From assembly GCA_947594095.1 (NCBI GenBank), contig CANQEA010000031.1, positions 1 to 15,232 of the forward strand: 15,232 nucleotides of DNA. The letters are read 5' to 3'. A model generated the notes under the pieces. It was not told where the DNA came from. It saw nothing but the letters and a program-made list of their open reading frames with translations, and searched no databases. A program made the translations under genes and the position numbers. The stretch is from an uncultured Clostridia bacterium. Lineage in GTDB: Bacteria; Bacillota_A; Clostridia; TANB77; CAG-508. Shown piece by piece: positions 1-8,916 of this stretch; positions within the stretch are counted from its first letter, which is position 1; each line of letters begins with the position of its first letter.

Positions 1-114
1 TCAAGGGGAGATGTTGGTAGAATAAAAATAGTTGCAAGAAAAATAGATCCTAGTTGTTTTATGGTTGTAACTAATTCGAGGGAAGTAGTAGGACTTGGAT
101 TTAAAAGAACTTAA
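1..114 (+). CDS. C-terminal end of a YitT/DUF2179-family membrane protein (5' truncated)
   Basis: The window opens inside this gene. Frame 1 reads 37 residues and stops with TAA at 112-114. The fragment holds the sequence DVGRIKIVARKIDPSCF followed by VVTNSREVVGLGFK. This resembles the soluble C-terminal DUF2179 domain of YitT-type integral membrane proteins, which typically ends with an 'IDP-x-AF-hydrophobic-VT-x-x-x-EVLG-x-GF' pattern. The membrane part would lie upstream of the window. A strong terminator follows ten bases after the stop, so this gene ends its transcription unit. The assignment rests on a short conserved tail recalled from the family. The role of YitT proteins is not well defined, and no function is claimed here. 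Confidence 0.6.
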   Translation, partial: SRGDVGRIKIVARKIDPSCFMVVTNSREVVGLGFKRT

Positions 115-123
115 AATGTGTTT

Positions 124-164
124 TTGATGTTTTTTGGGATGGGGTCAAAAAACATCAATTTTTT
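124..164 (+). terminator. Rho-independent terminator
   Basis: A perfect 13-bp stem pairs TTGATGTTTTTTG at 124-136 with CAAAAAACATCAA at 146-158. The loop is nine bases (137-145) and a run of six T follows directly at 159-164. It lies ten bases after the YitT-like stop codon and ahead of the ogg promoter, separating the two transcription units. Confidence 0.93.
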
Positions 165-176
165 AGTTATAAAATA

Positions 177-204
177 TTGAAATATTTTTAATTTATAATA
201 TAAT
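177..204 (+). promoter_or_regulatory. Sigma-A-type promoter of the ogg operon
   Basis: A -35 box TTGAAA at 177-182 and a perfect -10 box TATAAT at 199-204 are separated by 16 nt. They lie between the upstream terminator and the ogg start. The surroundings are very AT-rich, so chance TATAAT matches occur (another sits at 194-199), but this pair has the right spacing and position. It would drive the six-gene run ogg to the GNAT gene. Confidence 0.6.
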
Positions 205-258
205 ATAAATAGGGAAAAATTAATTATTTAAGAAGTTTATTTTAGAAAGGTATTATAA

Positions 259-1125
259 ATGAAGGAACAAAAATTTAGCATAAAAAATATAGATTCATTT
301 GAATTAAAAGACATTTTTGAATGTGGTCAATGCTTTAGATGGAATGAAAGAGAAGATGGAAGTTATATTGGAGTATTTAAAGAAAATGTATTATCAGTAA
401 AAAAAGAAAATAATGAAGTATTTTTCTGTGGAATAAGTAATAATGATCTAAAAAAAGAAGTAGAAGATTATTTTGATTTAAAAAGAGATTATAAAAAGAT
501 AAAAGATGAATTATCAAAAAAAGACAAATATTTAGCTGAAAGTATTAAATATGGAGAGGGAATAAGAATATTAAATCAAGACTTGTGGGAGACAATTATT
601 TCTTTCATTATTTCTGCAAATAACAATATACCAAGAATAAAAGGAATTATTGAAAGGCTTGCTAAAAATTATGGAACAAAATTGGTTTGGAATGGAGAAG
701 AATTTTACACTTTTCCAACACCTGAACAATTGAAAGATGTAACAGTAGAAGACTACAGAAAACTAGGATTAGGCTTTCGTGATAAGAGACTATATGAAAC
801 AACTAAAATGGTATTAGAAGGTAAAATAGATTTAGATAAATTACATGAAGAAGAAGACACAAACAAGGTAAGAGAAAAATTACTTTCATTATCTGGAGTT
901 GGACCTAAAGTTGCAGATTGTATTTTACTATTTTCTACACTAAAGAGATGGGATGTATTTCCAATTGATGTATGGGTAAGGCGTGTCATGAATGAACTTT
1001 ATATTAAAGAAGAACAAGAAGAAAAAGTTAGTAAAAAACAAATTGAGAAAATTGCAAATGAAAAGTTTGGTGGTTTAATGGGTCTTGCTCAACAGTATTT
1101 ATTCTATTGGCGACGAGAAGCTTAA
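259..1125 (+). CDS. ogg: 8-oxoguanine DNA glycosylase (OGG1-type, bifunctional glycosylase/AP lyase)
   Basis: This 288-residue protein is a base-excision repair enzyme of the OGG1 branch of the helix-hairpin-helix glycosylases. The family removes 8-oxoguanine from DNA and can nick the abasic site. The N-terminal domain carries ECGQCFRW at residues 21-28, the equivalent of GQSFRW in human OGG1. The helix-hairpin-helix reads LSGVGPKVADCI near 211-222. Its Lys217 matches the Schiff-base lysine and Asp237, in PIDVWVRRV, matches the catalytic aspartate, so both key residues are present. The length fits the clostridial OGG type. The start is supported by AGAAAGG at 244-250, eight bases upstream of the ATG. 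It is the first gene after the promoter at 177-204. AlkA-type 3-methyladenine glycosylase is the main alternative, but GQCFRW and GVGPKVADC favour OGG. Confidence 0.92.
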   Translation: MKEQKFSIKNIDSFELKDIFECGQCFRWNEREDGSYIGVFKENVLSVKKENNEVFFCGISNNDLKKEVEDYFDLKRDYKKIKDELSKKDKYLAESIKYGEGIRILNQDLWETIISFIISANNNIPRIKGIIERLAKNYGTKLVWNGEEFYTFPTPEQLKDVTVEDYRKLGLGFRDKRLYETTKMVLEGKIDLDKLHEEEDTNKVREKLLSLSGVGPKVADCILLFSTLKRWDVFPIDVWVRRVMNELYIKEEQEEKVSKKQIEKIANEKFGGLMGLAQQYLFYWRREA

Positions 1126-1165
1126 AGTGTTAAGTAAAAAGTATACCAAGGAAGGAAAAAATTAT

Positions 1166-3373
1166 ATGAAAAAATATTTAAAAATTATTTTAGTATCAAT
1201 CATAGCATTTTTAGGAGTTTTGGTAATTCAAAATAATGTATATGCTGCTGATAAGTCATATGTAGAAAACATGGATATACAAGCAACAATTAAAGATAAT
1301 GGAAATTTGTCTGTGGAACAAACGATAACATATTATATAGATGGTACACATAATGGAATGTACATAACTATACCTTATAATTTTAGTGATTCAGAAATGA
1401 AAGAAGTTATTAAAAATGGTAAAATAAATGATAATATTTATAATGGAGATTATGTAAAAGTAAACAAAGTAAGCTTAATAAATGGCTCACAAGAAATACC
1501 ATATACTGAACAACTTTCTGCAACAAATGGCACAAGTGGAGTGTACACTTTAAGTACAGAAAATAAAATGAGAAAAATAAAAGTATATTGTAGCACAACT
1601 AACCAAACAAGAAAATTCAAGATTTATTATGAGATAAACAATTTATGTGTTAAACATAATGATGTGGGAGAATTATACTACAATTTTATTGGTGGAGCAT
1701 GGGACCACGAAATTAAAAATTTAAATATTGATATATATTTACCAAATAACAATAAAGAAATTAATGTATGGGGACACGGGCCATATAATGGTGAATCTAA
1801 AATAGTAGACAATACTCATGCAAATTTTTCAGTAAAAAATGTAAAACAAGGCCAATATGTTGCAGCAAGAATGATATTTGATTTAAGTAATATAGCAAAT
1901 TCACCAAAAGTTTCACATATAGACGCAAAGAATATAATTTATGAAGACGAAAATGCAATTATAGAAAATAAAGCAGAAAAACAAAAATTTACAAATAGAA
2001 TTATTATATTTACACTATGTTTATTAACTTATTGGATTATTCTATTAATTATTTTTGAAAAAGATAAAAAGCATAAAGTAGATGACGTAAATGAAGATGA
2101 ATTATTCGAAAAATACAACCCAATGCTTGCAGGATGTATTCAAGGAAGTAGAGGAATCTTAGCAAGGGACATTATTGCAGTAATATTAAATTTAATTGAC
2201 AAAAAATACATAAAATATGAAATTAAAAATATAGTAAGCAAAAAATCAACTTATACTCATCTTATAAGTAAAAATCTTAAAATAGAAGACAAAATAGATG
2301 TAATAGAGAAATATGTATATGACTGGATCTTTGACAATAAAGATACTGTTGCACTAGAGGATAGACTAGAAGAAATGCCTAAAGAAAAAGGAGCAAACAA
2401 GAAATTTAAAGAATTAAATGAGATAGTGCAAAAACAATTAATAGATAAAGGAGCAAATAAAACAAAAGTACCAATGGCATTAAGAGGATTTAACATATTT
2501 TTATTTATATTAAGTCTTGTACTTATTTTTAGACATATAATGTTTAACGGTTTAGAATTATATAGTTTTGAACAATTTTCAGGAATTGCCGTGATCATAT
2601 TATGGACTTTGCTTATAGTTCTGCCATTAGGAATGGGAATTGTTGGGGTAATATTAAATTTAATAATTATTATTAGACATAGAATTAATAAAATAGTCCA
2701 AAAGAAAACAGGACAAAAGACTGTTACAACAACAATTAGTTTAGTTGTTTTATTTGCCGTTATTATAGCAATTACAGCAATAATACTTCCAGGAACATAT
2801 TTAATAGCAGACGAGTTATTACTTTGTATTGCAACAATTATAATATTAACAGATAACCTTATGATGAAAAATGATGTATCTATGATAGAGGATTACAGTA
2901 AGCTAAATGCATTAAAAAACAAGATAGATAATTATACATTGATGGAAGATAGAGACATTGAATATATAACATTATGGGGCAAATATTTAAGTTATGCAGT
3001 AAGCTTTGGAATAGCAAATAAAATAATGAAACGAATCAAAGGATTAAATATAGATACAGATTTAACTGATATCATGGAAAATGATATTATGACAGATATG
3101 CTTGCAAATGATTATTATCATTTTTATGTATATGCAAGTTTAGATAGAGTATTTATGAGACAATATTATAATGCTTTAGGCAAAGTATCAGAAAAGATGT
3201 TTGAAGGAGGCTCTGGAGGATACTCTGGTGGCGGAGGAGGTGGATTCTCTGGCGGTGGTGGCTTCTCAGGAGGAGGCGGCTCAGGAGGAGGCCGGAGGTC
3301 TATTTTAAAACAGATTAGGTCAATTTACAACAAAGCGGTTATATTGACCGCTCTGTTTGAAAGGATAAAATAA
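1166..3373 (+). CDS. DUF2207 domain membrane protein with a glycine-rich tail (C-terminus probably frameshifted)
   Basis: This 735-residue protein has a signal peptide (MKKYLKIILV, ending near VYAA at residues 25-28). An extracellular DUF2207 region runs over about residues 30-270. One membrane segment lies near 279-297 and a hydrophobic cluster at 441-566. The sequence WGKYLSYAVSFGIANKI near 604-620 is a typical DUF2207 C-terminal signature, followed by a Gly/Ser tail at 681-709. The function of the family is unknown. I chose the ATG at 1166 because AAGGAAGG (1148-1155) lies ten bases upstream and the signal peptide starts there; an in-frame ATG at 1085 lies inside ogg. Family members usually end within the glycine tail, but this one runs 26 residues further (RRSILKQIRS...), ending directly against the addB ATG. 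Dropping one C at 3292/3293 would give Gly-Gly-Leu-Phe and a stop at 3306-3308, so the extension is probably an artefact or a mutation. Confidence 0.85.
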   Translation: MKKYLKIILVSIIAFLGVLVIQNNVYAADKSYVENMDIQATIKDNGNLSVEQTITYYIDGTHNGMYITIPYNFSDSEMKEVIKNGKINDNIYNGDYVKVNKVSLINGSQEIPYTEQLSATNGTSGVYTLSTENKMRKIKVYCSTTNQTRKFKIYYEINNLCVKHNDVGELYYNFIGGAWDHEIKNLNIDIYLPNNNKEINVWGHGPYNGESKIVDNTHANFSVKNVKQGQYVAARMIFDLSNIANSPKVSHIDAKNIIYEDENAIIENKAEKQKFTNRIIIFTLCLLTYWIILLIIFEKDKKHKVDDVNEDELFEKYNPMLAGCIQGSRGILARDIIAVILNLIDKKYIKYEIKNIVSKKSTYTHLISKNLKIEDKIDVIEKYVYDWIFDNKDTVALEDRLEEMPKEKGANKKFKELNEIVQKQLIDKGANKTKVPMALRGFNIFLFILSLVLIFRHIMFNGLELYSFEQFSGIAVIILWTLLIVLPLGMGIVGVILNLIIIIRHRINKIVQKKTGQKTVTTTISLVVLFAVIIAITAIILPGTYLIADELLLCIATIIILTDNLMMKNDVSMIEDYSKLNALKNKIDNYTLMEDRDIEYITLWGKYLSYAVSFGIANKIMKRIKGLNIDTDLTDIMENDIMTDMLANDYYHFYVYASLDRVFMRQYYNALGKVSEKMFEGGSGGYSGGGGGGFSGGGGFSGGGGSGGGRRSILKQIRSIYNKAVILTALFERIK
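3329..3357 (+). promoter_or_regulatory. GC-rich stem-loop just upstream of the addB ribosome binding site
   Basis: AGCGGT at 3334-3339 pairs with ACCGCT at 3347-3352 around a seven-base loop. Beyond a single mismatch, AACA (3329-3332) pairs with TGTT (3354-3357). The addB Shine-Dalgarno GAAAGGA starts at 3359, right after the hairpin, and the addB ATG is at 3374. No T-run follows, so it is not a standard terminator. It may affect addB translation or mRNA processing; that is inference. It lies inside the extended DUF2207 frame as read, but would be intergenic if the frame is corrected. Confidence 0.45.
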
Positions 3374-6300
3374 ATGGGTTTAAGAATTATATATGGAAAA
3401 CCAGGAAGTGGGAAAAGCACATACTGTTTTTCTGAAATTTCAGAACTAATAGATACACAAGAAAAAATATATATTATTACACCAGAGCAGTTTTCTTTTA
3501 CAGCAGAAACAAAACTTATGAATGTAATAGAAAAAAATGCAGTTATAAATGCTGAAGTAATAACTTTAAGTAGAATGGCTTATAGGGTACTAGAAGAAAC
3601 AGGTGGTATAAAAACCACTTTATCTAAATGTGGCAAAGCAATGCTTATTTATTCTATTTTATCTGCATATAAAAAAGATTTAAAGTTTCTTGGTAAAACT
3701 GACGAAAATATAGAAACTGCAATGAATGCAATTACAGAATTTAAAAAACATGGAATAAGTGTGTCAAGTCTTAAGAAAGAAATGGAAGAGACACAAGATA
3801 ATTACTTAAAAACAAAGCTTTCTGATATGGCTCTAATATACGAAAAATTTGAAAATCAAATTAAAGAAAATTATATTGATGAAACAGACCTTTTGCTATT
3901 GCTAAGTCAAGAATTAAAAAACACTAATATTGTTAAAGATAGCATTATTTTTATTGATGAATTTGCAGGATTTACATATCCTGAATATGAAGTAATAAAA
4001 GAATTAATTAAACAAGCAAAAGAAGTTAATATAACAATTAGTGCAGATAATTTAGAATTAAATACAAACCCAGATACAGATATTTTTTATTCTAACAAAA
4101 TGACATATAAAAAACTTAAAAAAATTGCAGCTGAAAATAATTTAGAAATGGAAGAGCCTATTTTTCTTCCTGAACAATATAGATTTAAAACAAAAGAATT
4201 AAAACATATAGCTGAAAACCTAGGCAAAACAAAATCCACAAAACTAGAACAAAATGTGGAAAACTTACATCTATTTTTAGCTAAAAACCAATATAATGAA
4301 ATAGAAAATGTTGCAAAAGAAATTGTAAAATTAGTTAGAGATAAAAATTTAAGATACAAAGATATTGGAATTATTACTAAAAATTTAGAATTATATTCTA
4401 GTTTAACAAAAGCTATTTTTATGAAATATGAAATACCAATTTTTATTGATGAAAAAAGAGATCTAAACCAAAATATTATAATCCAATATGTTTTAGCTAT
4501 TTTAGAGGTACTTAGTAAAAATTTTGCAAATGATGCTATATTTAATTATATGAAATTAGGGTTTTTAAACTTGCAAGAAGATGAGCTGTTTTCGTTTGAA
4601 AATTATTGTCTAAAATGGGGAATAAAAAGAAACAAATGGAAAGAAAATTTTACATATGGAGTAGAACAAGAAGGCGAAAAACAAGTAGAAAGATATAATG
4701 AAATTAGAAAACAAATTGTAGAGCCTTTAGTTTGTCTAAAAGAGAATATTGGAAAACAAAAAACAGCAATTAATATAACAAAATGTTTATATGAGTTTTT
4801 AAAAGAACAGCAAATAGAAGAAAAAATTGCTGATAAAATGCAAGCTTTAGAAGAAAATGAGATGCTAGAGTTAGCTAAAGAATATAAAGATAGTTATGAA
4901 ATTATATTAAATGTATTAGATGAAATTGTTTTGGTGTTTGGAGAAGATAAATTAAACTTAGAACAATACAAAAATATATTAAAAACAGGGCTAAAAAATA
5001 GCGGACTTGGAAAAATACCAGGAACTCAGGACCAAGTAATTATTGGAGATGTAGAACGTTCAAGAAGTCACAAGGTAGATGTAGTATTTATTATTGGATT
5101 AAATGATGGCGCATTTCCAAGTGTTAGAAGAGACGAAGGATTCTTTAATGATGAGGACAGAGAGACTTTAAAAAATGATGGACTAGAATTAGCAGGTGGA
5201 ACAATAGATAATTTATATGAGGAAAACTTTAATATATATAAAGCATTTACAACAGCAGAAAAACAAATTTATTTGTCTTATGCATCAAGTGATAGTGAAG
5301 GGAAGTCTTTAAGACCTTCTCTATATGTTAATAGAATAAAGAGAATGTTTCCAAAACTAGAAGAAAAAAGTGACATTATAAAGAAACAATATGAAATTGT
5401 AAATAAAGATGCAACATATGAAGAATTATTAGAAAATATTGCGAAAATTAAAAAACAAGAAGAAATAAATCCTATATGGTATGCAGTATATGAATATTTT
5501 AGAAAAGATGAAAATTATAAAAATAGATTAGAAAAAGATATGTTGGGGGTTGGTTATACTAACCTTCCAGAGGATATCACCAAAGAAAATATACATAAAT
5601 TATATGGAAACACTTTAAATACAAGCGTTTCAAGATTAGAAAAATATAGAAGTTGTCCTTTTTCATATTACTTACAATATGGATTGAATTTAAAAGAAAA
5701 ACCAGAATTAAAAGTTAAATCTTTTGATACAGGTTCATTTATGCATGAAGTAATTGACAACTTTTTCGAATATGTAAAAGAAGAAAATATCAAACTTGTA
5801 GATTTAGAAGAAGATGACATAGAAAAAATTGTTAAAGATATAATAGAAGAAAATTTAAAACAAACTAAAAACTTTATTTTTACAGCTACTCCAAAATATG
5901 TAGTTTTAGTTAGACGTCTTCAAAAAATTGTAACTAAAGCAATAAAATATTTAGTTCAAACTCTAGTTAATAGTGAATTTAATATTGCAGGAACTGAAAT
6001 AGAATTTGGAAAAGGAAAAGAGCATGAACCAATTACTTTATTTTTAGATGATGGCAAGAAAGTAGAAATAACAGGAAAAATAGATAGAATGGATGTTGCA
6101 AAAGATGAAAATGGAAAATACTTAAGAATTATTGATTATAAATCATCTGTAAAAGATATAGATTTTAATGAAGTCTATGCAGGTTTGCAAATTCAGTTAC
6201 TTACATATGTAGATGCCATTTGTAAAAAAGAAGATTACATTCCAGCAGGTGCATTTTATTTTCCACTTTTAGAACAAATGATAAAATCTGATAAAAGATG

Positions 6301-6721
6301 TACAGAAGAAGAAATAGAAGAACAAATCAGAAAAAATTTTAGAATGAAAGGTATAATTTTAGCAGACGTAAAAGTTATTAAAATGCAAGATAATTCTTTA
6401 GAATCGGGAAGCTCTAAAATTGTTCCAGCAGCAATTACAAAAGAAGGTAGTATAAACGAAAAATGGACTAAAGGTGGAGTAGACCAAGAAGAATTTCAGA
6501 TATTGCAAAATCATATAGACAAAACAATAAGACAAATTGCAAAAGAAATATTAGATGGAAAAATTGATATTAAGCCATATTATAAGAAAGGTAAAACACC
6601 TTGTGAATATTGTAGCTATAAGGCAATTTGTGGGTTTAATCCAAGACAAAAAGATAACAAATATTTTTATATTGATCAAAAGTCTAAAGATGAAGTTATT
6701 AATAAAATGAAGGAGAAATAA
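3374..6721 (+). CDS. addB: ATP-dependent helicase/nuclease AddB subunit
   Basis: This 1115-residue protein is the B subunit of AddAB, the Firmicute counterpart of RecBCD. AddAB resects double-strand breaks and loads RecA after Chi recognition. The N-terminus has a Walker A motif, GKPGSGKS (8-15). The C-terminal RecB-type nuclease domain has His791 (FMHEVIDNFF), Asp904 (GKIDRMD) and Asp921/Lys923 (IIDYKSS). The four iron-sulfur cysteines are all present: C761 (YRSCPFSYYL) and C1077, C1080 and C1086 (CEYCSYKAIC). The length is close to that of B. subtilis AddB. The start has GAAAGGA at 3359-3365, eight bases upstream. The gene abuts the upstream stop codon (TAA then ATG, no gap) and its 3' end contains the RBS of the next gene. 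The usual partner addA is not adjacent: an MFS gene follows instead. Confidence 0.95.
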   Translation: MGLRIIYGKPGSGKSTYCFSEISELIDTQEKIYIITPEQFSFTAETKLMNVIEKNAVINAEVITLSRMAYRVLEETGGIKTTLSKCGKAMLIYSILSAYKKDLKFLGKTDENIETAMNAITEFKKHGISVSSLKKEMEETQDNYLKTKLSDMALIYEKFENQIKENYIDETDLLLLLSQELKNTNIVKDSIIFIDEFAGFTYPEYEVIKELIKQAKEVNITISADNLELNTNPDTDIFYSNKMTYKKLKKIAAENNLEMEEPIFLPEQYRFKTKELKHIAENLGKTKSTKLEQNVENLHLFLAKNQYNEIENVAKEIVKLVRDKNLRYKDIGIITKNLELYSSLTKAIFMKYEIPIFIDEKRDLNQNIIIQYVLAILEVLSKNFANDAIFNYMKLGFLNLQEDELFSFENYCLKWGIKRNKWKENFTYGVEQEGEKQVERYNEIRKQIVEPLVCLKENIGKQKTAINITKCLYEFLKEQQIEEKIADKMQALEENEMLELAKEYKDSYEIILNVLDEIVLVFGEDKLNLEQYKNILKTGLKNSGLGKIPGTQDQVIIGDVERSRSHKVDVVFIIGLNDGAFPSVRRDEGFFNDEDRETLKNDGLELAGGTIDNLYEENFNIYKAFTTAEKQIYLSYASSDSEGKSLRPSLYVNRIKRMFPKLEEKSDIIKKQYEIVNKDATYEELLENIAKIKKQEEINPIWYAVYEYFRKDENYKNRLEKDMLGVGYTNLPEDITKENIHKLYGNTLNTSVSRLEKYRSCPFSYYLQYGLNLKEKPELKVKSFDTGSFMHEVIDNFFEYVKEENIKLVDLEEDDIEKIVKDIIEENLKQTKNFIFTATPKYVVLVRRLQKIVTKAIKYLVQTLVNSEFNIAGTEIEFGKGKEHEPITLFLDDGKKVEITGKIDRMDVAKDENGKYLRIIDYKSSVKDIDFNEVYAGLQIQLLTYVDAICKKEDYIPAGAFYFPLLEQMIKSDKRCTEEEIEEQIRKNFRMKGIILADVKVIKMQDNSLESGSSKIVPAAITKEGSINEKWTKGGVDQEEFQILQNHIDKTIRQIAKEILDGKIDIKPYYKKGKTPCEYCSYKAICGFNPRQKDNKYFYIDQKSKDEVINKMKEK

Positions 6722-6722
6722 G

Positions 6723-8015
6723 ATGGAAACAAAAGAACAAACACGAATGATGAGAAAAACTAATATGAGGATATTTCCAACGTACAAAAAATTGGCAGGA
6801 GACTATCTATTTTATTATACTGTTGATTTTCTATTTTTAACACAGATAAAACAAATTAGTCCTGCAGATGTAGTATTATTATATTCGGTAGGATCATTAT
6901 TCGGTATATTATTACAAATAGTAGCAAATATTATAGTGGAATTTTTAGGAAGAAAGAATAGTATCATTTTTGGAAATATTTTAAAATGTTTATATATGGT
7001 AATGTTTATGGCAAGTGGTAGTTTATTTGATTTAATTGTGGCTAAATTTGTATCTTCACTTGCAACATCCATTACTGGTATAGCTGAACCTAGTATATTA
7101 AATATTTCTATTCCTCCATCTAAATATAAAAGTACAATATTTGCTAAGATAATGGCTAAAGGTGAAGAAGGATATTATATTTTAGGTGCTATGTCTAGAT
7201 TAATAGGAGGTATATTATTTGGAATAAATGCATATTTACCTATGATATGCTCTCTTATTGTATTAATTATTGTTACTATTATATCAATATGTTTTATAGA
7301 GCCAGTTAAGGATAAAAAAGAAAAAAGAAAAGAAATGACTGTAAAAAGACAATTAAAAGATATTGAGGAAGGGTTTGTTTATGTATTAAAATCAGAGAGA
7401 TTAAAAGCTCTTATAATAGCTGCAAGTTTAATTGTTAGTTTATTAAATATTATATTAAATTATCAGACAGGATTACTACAAGATATTCATGTTAATGCTT
7501 CTCTTATTTGTGTATTAGCCGCAATAGTGAGTTTGGCAAGTGCATATGCATCTAGGAAGCAGGGAGAATTCCACAATAAGTTTAGAAATAAATCTATTAT
7601 GGTTGTAGCATTAATGGCATCTATTAGTACTTTTATAGCTGGATTGGCAGGCATAAAAGCAGAAGAGTTTAGAGTACTTTTGATTGTAATTATTTTATCA
7701 TATATTGTAGCAAGATATGCTCATGGAATGTATTATACAATTATTGATAGATACCTTAGAAACTTTACAAATAAAAATATAGATACAAAAATATTTGCCG
7801 TTAAAAACTTATGTGTTAATTTTGTATCCGCAATTGCTGGAATGTTGTCATCATTTTTGCTAGATAAGACAACAACTGCATATGCTATGATAACTGTAGG
7901 AATAGTATTTACAATTGCATTTATATTAATGGGAAAATATATGAAAAGTAGAGTAGGATTAAAACCAGAAGAATATTCCAAAGAAGAAAGAAAATATGAC
8001 GAGTTAAAAATGTAA
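6723..8015 (+). CDS. Major facilitator superfamily transporter, substrate unknown
   Basis: This 430-residue polytopic protein has about a dozen hydrophobic stretches, for example residues 49-74, 81-97, 171-192, 228-246, 257-275, 291-309, 317-331 and 385-404. The loop between the second and third helices carries EFLGRKN (73-79), a recognisable MFS motif A (D/E-x-x-GRR/K). A positively charged loop, KDKKEKRKEM (196-205), marks the middle of the protein, as usual between the two six-helix halves. A substrate cannot be read from the sequence. Translation is probably coupled to addB: AAGGAGA (6710-6716) lies inside the last addB codons, and only one base separates the addB stop from this ATG. Its position between addB and pgeF does not indicate a substrate. 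Confidence 0.82.
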   Translation: METKEQTRMMRKTNMRIFPTYKKLAGDYLFYYTVDFLFLTQIKQISPADVVLLYSVGSLFGILLQIVANIIVEFLGRKNSIIFGNILKCLYMVMFMASGSLFDLIVAKFVSSLATSITGIAEPSILNISIPPSKYKSTIFAKIMAKGEEGYYILGAMSRLIGGILFGINAYLPMICSLIVLIIVTIISICFIEPVKDKKEKRKEMTVKRQLKDIEEGFVYVLKSERLKALIIAASLIVSLLNIILNYQTGLLQDIHVNASLICVLAAIVSLASAYASRKQGEFHNKFRNKSIMVVALMASISTFIAGLAGIKAEEFRVLLIVIILSYIVARYAHGMYYTIIDRYLRNFTNKNIDTKIFAVKNLCVNFVSAIAGMLSSFLLDKTTTAYAMITVGIVFTIAFILMGKYMKSRVGLKPEEYSKEERKYDELKM

Positions 8016-8033
8016 TTGGAGGAATGAAAAATT

Positions 8034-8873
8034 ATGGATTTATCAAATGAAAATGTGTTACATATTGTTAAAGATGGTGTAGAATATTTACAATTTAGAA
8101 AATTACTAGAATATAAGGATACAATAAATCATGCATATAGTCTGGGTTTAGATGTTAATTTTAGAACAGCTAAAATAGATAAAACTGCCCTTCCAAAAGA
8201 AGAATATGAACATGCAATTAATTGTTATAAAAAATTGTGTGAGAAAATTGGAAGTAATTATAAAAATATAGTTAAAACAAATCAAGAACATACTGACGAA
8301 GTAAAGAAAATAGAAAAAAAGATAAATCAAGATGAGCCGGATTTTAATTTAGAGATATATAAAGCAACAGATGGTATGATAATAGATAAACCAAATATTA
8401 TGCTATCTACTACAAATGCAGATTGTATTTTACTTTTGATGTTTGACCCTGTAAAAAAAGCAATTGCAAATGTTCATTCTGGTTGGAAAGGAACACTTCA
8501 AAGAATATCAGTAAAAGCGATAGAAAAAATGCAAAAAGATTATGGTTGTAATGCAAAAGATATTATAGTTTGTATTTGCCCTAGTATTAGAAAATGTCAT
8601 TTTGAAGTAGATAAAGATGTAAAAGATATGTTTACACATGAATTTCAAGAGATGAATCTAGAAGAAATAATTGAATCAAAAGTTCAAAACAACAAATGGA
8701 ATATAGATACAGTAAAAATAAATCAAATAATGTTACAAGATAAAGGGGTATTGCCAGAAAATATAATAGACTGTGGAATTTGTAGTGTGTGTAATTGCAC
8801 AAAAATCCATTCTTATAGAGTAGAAAAAGAGGGTTATGGATTAGAGACAGCTTTGATTGAATTAAGAAGATAA
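8034..8873 (+). CDS. pgeF: Peptidoglycan editing factor PgeF / YfiH laccase-domain protein
   Basis: This 279-residue protein belongs to the YfiH/PgeF (DUF152) family, often annotated as polyphenol oxidase or purine nucleoside phosphorylase. In E. coli the family keeps wrong amino acids out of muropeptides. Diagnostic segments are NFRTA (42-46), NQEH (83-86), TNADC (127-131), NVHSGWKGT (146-154), CPSIRKCHFEVD (182-193) and the tail HSYRVEKEGYGLETALIEL (259-277). The metal-site triad His86, Cys131 and His148 is complete. The 17-residue Cys-His spacing is as in known members, while the His-Cys spacing is somewhat longer. The C-terminus has a cysteine cluster (CGICSVCNC, 247-255). GGAGG at 8018-8022 supports the ATG, eleven bases downstream. 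It follows the MFS gene by 18 nt in the same run. Confidence 0.9.
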   Translation: MDLSNENVLHIVKDGVEYLQFRKLLEYKDTINHAYSLGLDVNFRTAKIDKTALPKEEYEHAINCYKKLCEKIGSNYKNIVKTNQEHTDEVKKIEKKINQDEPDFNLEIYKATDGMIIDKPNIMLSTTNADCILLLMFDPVKKAIANVHSGWKGTLQRISVKAIEKMQKDYGCNAKDIIVCICPSIRKCHFEVDKDVKDMFTHEFQEMNLEEIIESKVQNNKWNIDTVKINQIMLQDKGVLPENIIDCGICSVCNCTKIHSYRVEKEGYGLETALIELRR

Positions 8874-8916
8874 ACAAAAAAATACAATTATTGGCTAGGG
8901 AGGAATTAGATCAGGT

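Noticed and set aside
1085..1165. Longer start for the DUF2207 gene at 1085
   Set aside because: It lies inside ogg and would put 27 polar residues before a clear signal peptide; the ATG at 1166 has its own strong RBS.
3206..3292. Glycine/serine-codon repeats as a tandem repeat or CRISPR-like array
   Set aside because: The repetition comes from Gly-rich coding sequence, typical of the DUF2207 tail; there are no unique spacers of constant length.
6551..6787. Minus-strand reading frames opposite addB, the MFS gene, pgeF, gltD and others
   Set aside because: They are hydrophobic or low-complexity shadows of well-supported + strand genes and have no RBS or family resemblance.
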